Virus record (IMG/VR): IMGVR_UViG_3300021197_000128
Span: 1 to 34,467 of that record
Length of the DNA stretch: 34,467 nt
Reading direction: 5' to 3' (one strand)
Source: a virus
How positions within the stretch are numbered: the first letter of the stretch is position 1; each line of letters begins with the position of its first letter. The position numbers and the translations under genes were made by a program. This document shows, one piece after another, positions 1 through 6,488 of the stretch. The notes beneath the pieces are model-generated. The model was not told the DNA's origin and did no database searches. It worked only from the letters and a program-made list of their open reading frames with translations.

Positions 1-54
1 AGCTGTTTGACTTTTGATTAATTCTTTAATTGAAAAATTATTTGATAACATCAT
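1..54 (-). CDS. M15 family peptidase (endolysin), N-terminal 18 codons across the circular junction
   Basis: This is the 5' end of the peptidase gene whose remainder is at 34467-34069. Two adjacent ATG codons (54-52 and 51-49) open a frame that runs off position 1 and continues without a stop or frame change at position 34467. The joined N-terminus contains NFSIKELIKSQTAERR, which is the typical N-terminal segment of phage M15_3 peptidases, so the join is biologically meaningful. The in-frame TGA upstream leaves only these two starts; a GGAG lies about 12 bases upstream of the first ATG. The full protein would have 150 residues. It follows the holin gene, giving a lysis pair. Confidence 0.85.
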   Translation of the reverse strand, partial: MMLSNNFSIKELIKSQTA

Positions 55-135
55 TTTGGCTAAAATCTCCAGGTCTAATCATACCAGGACAATTAGTTTC
101 ATTGCTCCTGGCGTATCTGAGAGCCTTGTTTTTTG

Positions 136-528
136 CTATTTTTTCTTAAACATCTTGGTAGCCTGGCCAACACCTTTAATACCAAAGCTTGCGCTGATCG
201 CTATGTATAATAAATATTGATACCATTCTGGCAATGTAGCTAATACTGCAAATCCAGATTCAACATGATCTCTCATGCCAGGAATGAATACAAGCACAGC
301 TGGTAACAGCAGCACGAATAAAGCAACTTCATCTTTAATTGAATCAGAAGTGGCATCAGCCATCTTGCCTTCCCATTCAACTTCACCAGCTGCGACTTTT
401 GTTGCGACAGTTGCCCTGGCTTTTGCTTCTGCTACTTTTGCTTGGCCATCTGCTTTTACTTTTTCAACTTTAGAACTCATCCAGGATGAAGCTAAGTTTG
501 CAATAGGACCTATCAATGCTGTAAACAT
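136..528 (-). CDS. Holin, GTA/3TM-holin type
   Basis: 130 residues. The N-terminal part (about 1-65) is amphipathic and rich in Ala, Lys and Glu; the C-terminal half carries hydrophobic segments around 68-86 and 103-122 and ends in a Lys-rich tail (MFKKK). This is the layout of the GTA_holin_3TM family, inner-membrane proteins that trigger lysis. It sits directly upstream of the M15 peptidase gene, the expected lysis partner. AGGA precedes the ATG at 528 by 7 bases. Right after the stop, the -1 frame stays open for 33 codons into the start of the peptidase gene (see findings). Confidence 0.75.
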   Translation of the reverse strand: MFTALIGPIANLASSWMSSKVEKVKADGQAKVAEAKARATVATKVAAGEVEWEGKMADATSDSIKDEVALFVLLLPAVLVFIPGMRDHVESGFAVLATLPEWYQYLLYIAISASFGIKGVGQATKMFKKK

Positions 529-542
529 TTACATTCCTTTCC

Positions 543-752
543 TTATTTTATTAACATCTCGTTAAGACCAAAACCCTCTAGTAAGACAAGCGTAAAAAAC
601 AAAAGCAAAATACCACCAGCAATAAGCTTACCGCTAAAGTTTGTTGATCCAATCTTAATTGCAACGAACTCATTACCCAGTATTCTTAATGAAAGCTCAA
701 AGCTATTTTGTCCTATATCTAAGTTTATTAGTTTCTTTTTTTCTTCTGTCAT
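543..752 (-). CDS. Small single-pass membrane protein of unknown function
   Basis: 69 residues: a charged N-terminus (TEEKKKLINL), a soluble segment, then one clear transmembrane helix at about 44-62 (AGGILLLFFTLVLLEGF) and a short tail. The ATG overlaps the stop of the upstream gene by one base (TAATG), so it is translationally coupled to it. Its place just upstream of the holin suggests a lysis accessory role, but no family was recognised. Confidence 0.6.
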   Translation of the reverse strand: MTEEKKKLINLDIGQNSFELSLRILGNEFVAIKIGSTNFSGKLIAGGILLLFFTLVLLEGFGLNEMLIK

Positions 753-964
753 TAGTAAACCTTAACTTTTTTTGGATCTACTTGAGGTACAAGTTTGCAC
801 ATACAATTATATGTTTGAGATCCATTTTCAGATTCTACTATTTGACCAGATAAATTTTCAGCGTAATATGTACAATCGTTTACGTTTTTAAAATAAATTG
901 ATCCAGATGGTGTGGACTTTCCATTAGCTAATTCTAGGAAACAAGCCAAAACAAATGCGGTCAT
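752..964 (-). CDS. Small cysteine-containing exported or lipoprotein-like protein
   Basis: 70 residues with a short hydrophobic N-terminus (TAFVLACFLELANG) followed by a polar domain with three cysteines (C31, C54, C56). The N-terminus could be a short signal sequence; VLAC resembles a lipobox, though no charged n-region precedes it, so lipidation is doubtful. ATGA overlap with the gene before it and TAATG overlap with the one after it show a tight operon. Position in the lysis-proximal cluster makes a spanin-like or envelope role possible, but this is inference. Confidence 0.55.
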   Translation of the reverse strand: MTAFVLACFLELANGKSTPSGSIYFKNVNDCTYYAENLSGQIVESENGSQTYNCMCKLVPQVDPKKVKVY

Positions 965-1701
965 TTTGCTATGCTCCTCAAACTTTCCATAACTTTATCG
1001 ATTGATGGCTCTGATCCATTAGGATTTAATTCACACTTAAAATTTTTTACACAACCAATTCTTACATCCTGGAATGACAGTTCAAATGTTTTGTTAGCAC
1101 CTTGATAAATGCAAGCAACTTTACCTTTGTAAACTTTCTGTTTTTTTAATCTGCATAAGACTAGCTTTGGCTCTTTTATCAAACCTTGATTAATCTTTTG
1201 TTGCCTGGTTAATTGTTTACTTTTGTACTCATATCCAAAAGCTTTAAATGTAACAACTAATCCGATAACAAAGACAGATATAACACAAAAGATAATCCCC
1301 ATAGTTTGCAAGGTATCAACTATCTCTTTTTGTTTCTGTCTGGCTTCTACTTTCTGTAATCTTACAGCTTCTTTTGCTTCATTTATTCGGTTGGCTCTTT
1401 CAGCAAGTATCTGATCCCAAGCTGTAGGGCCAAACCTAAGATTAATTATTTGTTTTAATTCGTTTCTTTTTTCTTCTAATAGTTTTCTATCAATAAAATC
1501 AGAAGCACTGGATTCAATACCAAACTGTTCTTTTATACCTAGTGAGCCACTTTTTTTGTTCATCTGGGATTCACCCTCAAAGAACCCATCTATCTGTTTA
1601 GCTATATCTTTTATATCATTGACTGTACCTATGTTGCTCTTTATGAAATCTACTGATTTTTGCACAAGAGCAATCCCAGTTAAGATCTCTGCGACAACCA
1701 T
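961..1701 (-). CDS. Membrane protein with N-terminal helical domain, unknown function
   Basis: 246 residues. The first 115 residues are helical and charged; a long coiled segment (about 90-125) leads into one transmembrane helix at about 130-150 (MGIIFCVISVFVIGLVVTF), followed by a basic soluble C-terminal domain of about 90 residues with four cysteines. Similar proteins occur near lysis genes of marine phages, but none has a function known to me. It could span the membrane with a cytoplasmic coiled coil. ATGA overlap with the next gene. Confidence 0.6.
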   Translation of the reverse strand: MVVAEILTGIALVQKSVDFIKSNIGTVNDIKDIAKQIDGFFEGESQMNKKSGSLGIKEQFGIESSASDFIDRKLLEEKRNELKQIINLRFGPTAWDQILAERANRINEAKEAVRLQKVEARQKQKEIVDTLQTMGIIFCVISVFVIGLVVTFKAFGYEYKSKQLTRQQKINQGLIKEPKLVLCRLKKQKVYKGKVACIYQGANKTFELSFQDVRIGCVKNFKCELNPNGSEPSIDKVMESLRSIAK

Positions 1702-1725
1702 CTTTTAATCTCTTATATGTAGTAG

Positions 1726-1896
1726 TTAGTTTTTTAAAATAATGCTTATGAGTAAAGCTATTGTTGTTGCAGCTGTACCGATTAGTACATTCTCTAATCT
1801 CTTTGTTCTATTAAGAAGCTCTATAAATCTTTCCTGGGAAAGCGCTGCTAGTGTATCTAGTTCAGCCTTAACAGATTGGATGCTTGGTTTAGCCAT
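1726..1896 (-). CDS. XhlA-like small membrane protein
   Basis: 56 residues. An amphipathic helix with many Glu, Arg and Leu (about 5-35, with LSQERFIELLNRTKRLENV) runs straight into a C-terminal transmembrane helix (about 38-54) ending in a single Lys-Asn. This resembles XhlA/hemolysin-type phage accessory proteins that associate with holins. The ATG at 1896 overlaps the stop of the upstream gene by one base (TAATG), which supports that it is a real gene despite its length. Confidence 0.6.
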   Translation of the reverse strand: MAKPSIQSVKAELDTLAALSQERFIELLNRTKRLENVLIGTAATTIALLISIILKN

Positions 1897-2132
1897 TAAC
1901 TTGCCTTTGTATTTTCCATAGCTTGTGTAGTTTCATCATTAGCTAAAGATGTTCTTAGCAAAGAATTAAAATGAGCTATTGCAATCTGTATTCTATCAGA
2001 TGCTTTCTTTAATTTACGAAGTTCTACCTGACATTCAGTTAGTTGTTCAATGCAATACTTTTGTTCTTCAGATAATTCTTCAGCTTTATATTCTTTATTA
2101 TCAATAAAGACCAAGTTTGTTTGTTCAGTCAT
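1896..2132 (-). CDS. Small coiled-coil protein, DUF6447-like
   Basis: 78 residues. It opens with a short beta-like segment containing DNKEYKAEELSEEQ, then a charged helix (about 22-62) with leucine spacing typical of a coiled coil. The pattern 'short strand - D/N-K-Y - LSEE - long helix' matches what I remember of the DUF6447 family in marine phages. Function unknown. Start coupled to the upstream stop by TAATG. Confidence 0.5.
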   Translation of the reverse strand: MTEQTNLVFIDNKEYKAEELSEEQKYCIEQLTECQVELRKLKKASDRIQIAIAHFNSLLRTSLANDETTQAMENTKAS

Positions 2133-2305
2133 TAATCTGCTTCCTCTATTGTGTTGCCTTCAGCTACCCATTCTTGGATTGCTTGGTAGTGTCTGTTAGC
2201 GGGGTCTAGTGGTACAAACATAATTTTACCATCTATTGTAGCTTCAATATTTTCATTAGCTGTATTATCACGATTTTTTGTATATTGTGCTGACGTAATA
2301 TTCAT
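2132..2305 (-). CDS. Small conserved phage protein, unknown function
   Basis: 57 residues from the ATG at 2305. A longer in-frame ATG exists at 2320 but lies inside the preceding fibre gene, whereas the ATG at 2305 has GGAG seven bases upstream and follows the fibre stop by one base, so the shorter start is preferred. The protein contains ATIDGKIMFVPLDPANRHYQ, a pattern (strand, basic turn, VPLDPAN, then a helix ending in acidic residues) seen in small proteins encoded beside phage fibre genes. Function unknown. Confidence 0.6.
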   Translation of the reverse strand: MNITSAQYTKNRDNTANENIEATIDGKIMFVPLDPANRHYQAIQEWVAEGNTIEEAD

Positions 2306-2306
2306 A

Positions 2307-3350
2307 TTATAACTCCGCATCTGCTGTATAGTGTGCTTGGACTAAACCTGCCGCTGTTCCAGTAGTTGAAATAATTTCCAATCCTCTTGATGATAAATTA
2401 GATGTATTAACACTTGAATTATGATACCTTGCAGTACCTGCCGCTAATCTAGTGCATTTACCTGAGTTACCAGAATAATCATAAATAGTCATAGTTGGTA
2501 TTGCTCTCATAATTTTTTCAAAATTTACTGTTCCTTCAATGTAGCCAGTTGTGGTTGCACCATTAGGACCACCAGTACTCCAACCTGCTAGTTGTGTTGA
2601 AGCACCAACAGCGGTTGCATATTCAAAAGATTTTTGGTAATACCTTTTACACAAATCATGCTCTTCCCCAAATGACCTATGCTGAAAAGGAGTAGCAACC
2701 GAACCCTCTTGTAACATTACTCCAGTAACACCCATAGTAAATGTACTTGTACCAGAGCATAAAATATTAAGTGAAAGACCATTTAATCCCCCTGATGGTA
2801 CAGTATATGATGCTGTGTATTTTACCCAATCAGATGTTAGATTACCTAAGTTTGTTTCTGTTATTGTTGTAGTTGCTCCAAAATTATCTGCACTATTAGC
2901 GTGTTGTAAACTAGCAAATAAGGTTGTTGCATTAGATATATTTTTTGCAAAAAAACTAGCTGTAACAACTTTGCCTGACAAATGTTGTACGTTTTTACTT
3001 TCAATTTTTTGTGATATTATTGGATTACCTGATGTAGCACTAACAGTAATAGCAGTTGGAAATTGAGTTGGTGTACTACTTGTTATTACAGCAGAAGCAC
3101 TACAACCTGACAATGTAAATCTATCAACAAAATATCCTGATGTAACTCCTGACGTAGCACCTCTTTGATTTATAGCCATATTTCCATTTAAAATCATGTT
3201 GTTAACTGCAAACTGACCACTATTCAAACTAGATGCAGTAATATCTCCAGTTAATGTGGCACTTGTTCCAGTTAAAGCACCACTAACATCTAATGTGCCA
3301 CTGATATTAGCATCAGTAAGAATTTTGGATATGTCTTTTGCTCTAGTCAT
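2307..3350 (-). CDS. Second tail fibre or adhesin protein
   Basis: 347 residues. The N-terminus (1-50) consists of short Gly/Thr/Ser-rich LTG- and ITA-type repeats, then VNNMILNGNMAINQRG, a signature familiar from marine phage fibres, a beta-rich middle resembling a carbohydrate-binding fold (about 75-220) and LQEGSVATPFQHRSFGEE near 225-240, followed by a variable C-terminal domain. It lacks the T7 gp17-type N-terminal anchor found in the upstream fibre, so it may attach to that fibre or be a separate receptor-binding unit. An AGAGG element precedes the ATG. Confidence 0.7.
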   Translation of the reverse strand: MTRAKDISKILTDANISGTLDVSGALTGTSATLTGDITASSLNSGQFAVNNMILNGNMAINQRGATSGVTSGYFVDRFTLSGCSASAVITSSTPTQFPTAITVSATSGNPIISQKIESKNVQHLSGKVVTASFFAKNISNATTLFASLQHANSADNFGATTTITETNLGNLTSDWVKYTASYTVPSGGLNGLSLNILCSGTSTFTMGVTGVMLQEGSVATPFQHRSFGEEHDLCKRYYQKSFEYATAVGASTQLAGWSTGGPNGATTTGYIEGTVNFEKIMRAIPTMTIYDYSGNSGKCTRLAAGTARYHNSSVNTSNLSSRGLEIISTTGTAAGLVQAHYTADAEL

Positions 3351-3352
3351 TG

Positions 3353-3700
3353 TTAGACCTCTTGGCTTTCCACGAATGTTTTGTAATTAGCTTTGACTGT
3401 ATCTGTCCAAACTGCATTGGCTACTGCTTGTACTTCGGTAGCTTCTGAACTTATGTCGGTGTCTGTGTGTGTCCACTGTTTTTTACCATTTGAATCTAAA
3501 TCAGGCTCTGCTACACCACCATTAACATCAACTTCTTTTGTTTTGTAAGCAGATAAAAAGGGTTGCAGACTGTGTCTATTCCTTGACCTACTAATCTCTG
3601 TGCCATCTTCTTTGATGACTGTATCAGTTGCAATCTGAATTGTCTTAAAATCACCTACAACTTCTATTTTTGCTATTATTGCTTCTTTTGTTATTGCCAT
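3353..3700 (-). CDS. Conserved phage protein between the two fibre genes
   Basis: 115 residues, soluble. The N-terminal part has alternating hydrophobic residues (strands) with IKEDGTEISRSRNRH; the C-terminal part is helical and ends in TVKANYKTFVES. Proteins of this form often lie beside tail fibre genes in marine podoviruses; roles as fibre chaperone or minor tail part are possible but unproven. AGGAG lies seven bases upstream of the ATG, a strong ribosome binding site. Confidence 0.6.
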   Translation of the reverse strand: MAITKEAIIAKIEVVGDFKTIQIATDTVIKEDGTEISRSRNRHSLQPFLSAYKTKEVDVNGGVAEPDLDSNGKKQWTHTDTDISSEATEVQAVANAVWTDTVKANYKTFVESQEV

Positions 3701-3710
3701 TTTTTTTCTC

Positions 3711-6488
3711 CTAAGAATCTGTTTGATAGCTACCTGAAATCATAATATATAAGCCACTTCCGTTTACAAATGTAGGACCATTAACTGAATTTTCTGTCAC
3801 CCAATTTCCAGTAGTACCGTTTATTGCTATATAACCACCACTACTATTCTGTATTGCAGTTCCATGAACATAATGAAAAAGTCCATATTGCAGACCGTTG
3901 TTTGATGCTTGAAAAGGTAAACCAGAAAACCCTGCTACTCCTGAAGCATTAGCTATATCAAATTGACCAGAATACCAATTAAAGAATACTTGTTGCCCAA
4001 TTTTGGTATAATAAGCAGTTGTATCAAGACCTCCAACATTGCACCCAGTTAAAGCTATTGTGAACGTGCCTTCTTCATAATCGTCTAAAAGTTCATGGGA
4101 TGTACCACTAACATTTCCAGTAGCACTAAAATCTATACCATGACCACTTGCAACTACAAGGTTGCCATCAGTTAGGGTTAGTCCATTGGCTACTGTTGCA
4201 GAACCATCTCCTTTTACAAGAAATAATTGAGTTCCCCCATCATGGGTTTTACATCTGAGTGCTTGGTCTGTTGAATTACTACCAGCATGAATATCTACTC
4301 CATATGACCGACTGTCTGTTGCTTCTCTGTTGTAGAATTTAGCTACATATATATCATCTCCAGATACCCCAGTACCATCAGTAGATGTTTCAACATGAAA
4401 AACTGCTGCACTTGGGTCAAGCCCTATTCCAACTTGATTATTTCCACCATTTATAAAAAACATATTTGCTGAATCGTTTGATTCAACTCTTAAGTCTACA
4501 TCAGCACTATCTTCATTAAAGACTGCACCACCTTTTGCAGATAAAGCACCAGTAGTAACAGCACCAGTCGTTGTAATCGTAGATGAGCCAGTATCGATAG
4601 AACCAAATCCACTGGTTATTGATCCTGAGTTTAATGCACCAGTAGATACAATGTTCGATACACTAAATGTTCCAAAAGCAACAATGTCAACCTCATCACC
4701 ATCAGCCAAAGCACTGGCAAAAGTAACTGTATCTCCACTTGTAATGGTAATGTCTGCTGTAGACATACGAACACCATTTACATATACATCACAAAACCCA
4801 GCATCATATGCCAAAGTATTACCATTAGCATCACTACCAGTTACACTTGTTACTGCACTACCTATATCATAGTGAAATCTTGCTGAAGTACCATTGACAG
4901 TAGAACCAGCTGCCGCCCAACCACTTGACTTGTAAACTTTTAATTCGTTAGCTGTTGTATCAAAGTATAGATCACCAACGTCTAAAGAACTAGATGGAGC
5001 AGAGCTTGCTACTCTATATCTATCTGCAAAACTGTTAACTCCAGATACATTAGTGGCTACTGTAGCTATATTAGTAACAACTCCAGAAGCACCTAATGTA
5101 GCCATGTTAGTTACGTTAGCTGAAGTAGCTAACAAACCCATATCTTCTATAACAGCAGTCGTTGCTAAAAGACCCATATCTTCTACTACTGCTGCTGTAC
5201 CTAACAATCCCATATCAGTAACTACTGCACTTGTGCCTAATAATCCCATTGCAGTTACGTTAGCAGACGTTCCTAGCAATCCCATTGCTGTAACATTAGC
5301 ACTTGTTGCTAATAAATTCATGTCTGTAACAATATCACTTGTAGCTAGTGTATTAAGATCAGCAATAATATCGCTTGTTGCAAGTGTTGCCATGTTTGTA
5401 ACATTATCAGACGTAGCCAATATACCCATATCTGTAATAACAGCACTTGCAGCCAAGGCAGAAATATTTGAGTTTGCACCAGCAACAGTATTAATGTTTG
5501 TTTGTTCTGAGCTTGTTGGTTTTATATCTTCCCAGGCAGATCCATTGTAAACCTTTAAACCAGAACCATCTGTCTTGAAGTACAAATCTCCAGCATCTAA
5601 ATTTGATGATGGATCAGAACTAGCTGCTCCGTGATATTGTCTTTGGAATGTTGTAAGCGTTGTTGCGGCATTGGATGCGCTTGTTAATGCTTCACTAGCT
5701 TTGGTTGTTGCGGTACTAGCACTTGAAGAAGCTTCACTAGCTTTCGTTGTTGCAGTCGTTGCAGAAGCCGCTGCTGATACAGCATCTACTAATAATTCAA
5801 AATGATCTGTGTCTGTTAGCGCATCACCTATTACTGAATCTGCTACACATATATATATGTTGTTTAGTTGTGCTGTGGTTGTAGCTTTGATTATATCTCT
5901 TTGAACAAATGCAGCTGTAGTTGTTGTTGCGCTATCACCTTTAAATGTTCCTAGTTCTTGTGTAACCGATAGCTCACCAGAACTATCAAATGCCAGGATC
6001 TTACTAGCTCTATCTGTTGCGCTAGTTGTAAATTCTGGTGAAGTCATAGTATTTGTTTTAGATAACTTAATAGTTCTATCGACTTCTTCTTGTAACTCTT
6101 GAGTTATAAAAGTTAATCTATCTAAAGCATCTTCATGGGATGTACTAGGAAATGGATCATTCTCAACATAGTCTGTTCCCTGGGATTTTGCCAAGGTCCT
6201 TAATATAACTACAGTTTCGCCATTAGCTGGTCTTTGATCTGTGGATGAAAAATGTGCATCTGAAGATGAGCCAGTATTAAACTTAAATAAAACATTACCG
6301 CCACTATCTGAACCAGCATTAGTTACAACATAATGTGTATTCAGTGTTTTAGTTGTTTCACCACCAGTTGCAGATCTTACGATAACAGTCAAATCAGCAT
6401 CAGCAAATATCTTAAATCCATAGGCAAAGCTATGTAGCGTACCATTTGCTGAATACGAATTTTTTGTGGTCGTTGTCGAAACTGTCAT
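3711..6488 (-). CDS. Tail fibre protein with T7 gp17-like N-terminal anchor
   Basis: 925 residues. Residues 1-150 match the T7 tail-fibre N-terminal domain (TLHSFAYGFKIF, DADLTVIV, DYVENDPFPSTSHEDALDRL), which attaches the fibre to the tail. Next come an Ala/Ser/Thr-rich helical stretch (about 235-275), a module with DAGDLYFKTDGSGLKVYNG, about eleven 12-residue repeats (type LLGTSANVTAMG), a second copy of the GDLYF module (LDVGDLYFDTTANELKVYKS), a beta-rich shaft, and a C-terminal domain starting LLDDYEEGTFT. The start overlaps the upstream stop as ATGA. The C-terminus probably contacts the receptor. Confidence 0.9.
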   Translation of the reverse strand: MTVSTTTTKNSYSANGTLHSFAYGFKIFADADLTVIVRSATGGETTKTLNTHYVVTNAGSDSGGNVLFKFNTGSSSDAHFSSTDQRPANGETVVILRTLAKSQGTDYVENDPFPSTSHEDALDRLTFITQELQEEVDRTIKLSKTNTMTSPEFTTSATDRASKILAFDSSGELSVTQELGTFKGDSATTTTAAFVQRDIIKATTTAQLNNIYICVADSVIGDALTDTDHFELLVDAVSAAASATTATTKASEASSSASTATTKASEALTSASNAATTLTTFQRQYHGAASSDPSSNLDAGDLYFKTDGSGLKVYNGSAWEDIKPTSSEQTNINTVAGANSNISALAASAVITDMGILATSDNVTNMATLATSDIIADLNTLATSDIVTDMNLLATSANVTAMGLLGTSANVTAMGLLGTSAVVTDMGLLGTAAVVEDMGLLATTAVIEDMGLLATSANVTNMATLGASGVVTNIATVATNVSGVNSFADRYRVASSAPSSSLDVGDLYFDTTANELKVYKSSGWAAAGSTVNGTSARFHYDIGSAVTSVTGSDANGNTLAYDAGFCDVYVNGVRMSTADITITSGDTVTFASALADGDEVDIVAFGTFSVSNIVSTGALNSGSITSGFGSIDTGSSTITTTGAVTTGALSAKGGAVFNEDSADVDLRVESNDSANMFFINGGNNQVGIGLDPSAAVFHVETSTDGTGVSGDDIYVAKFYNREATDSRSYGVDIHAGSNSTDQALRCKTHDGGTQLFLVKGDGSATVANGLTLTDGNLVVASGHGIDFSATGNVSGTSHELLDDYEEGTFTIALTGCNVGGLDTTAYYTKIGQQVFFNWYSGQFDIANASGVAGFSGLPFQASNNGLQYGLFHYVHGTAIQNSSGGYIAINGTTGNWVTENSVNGPTFVNGSGLYIMISGSYQTDS
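5038..5475 (-). repeat. 36-bp coding repeat array in the tail fibre gene
   Basis: About eleven tandem units of 36 bp encode 12-residue repeats of the form (L/T)LxTSxxVxxMx. Units are imperfect and degenerate at both ends; the best conserved lie in the middle (about 5190-5310). The period is a whole number of codons and the repeats are fused in frame with the fibre, so this is a structural protein repeat (probably trimeric coiled coil or beta-helix), not a CRISPR. Boundaries are approximate. Confidence 0.8.

Noticed and set aside
14-220. 68-codon plus-strand frame at the window start
   Set aside because: Lies opposite the holin end and the peptidase start; the minus-strand genes explain the region.
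5038-5475. Regular 36-bp repeats resembling a CRISPR array
   Set aside because: No unique spacers; units are codon-phased, degenerate and part of a continuous fibre protein.
5053-5550. 165-codon open frame on the plus strand across the tail fibre repeats
   Set aside because: It mirrors the 36-bp repeat array of the fibre gene on the other strand; no ribosome site and repetitive, shadow-like composition.
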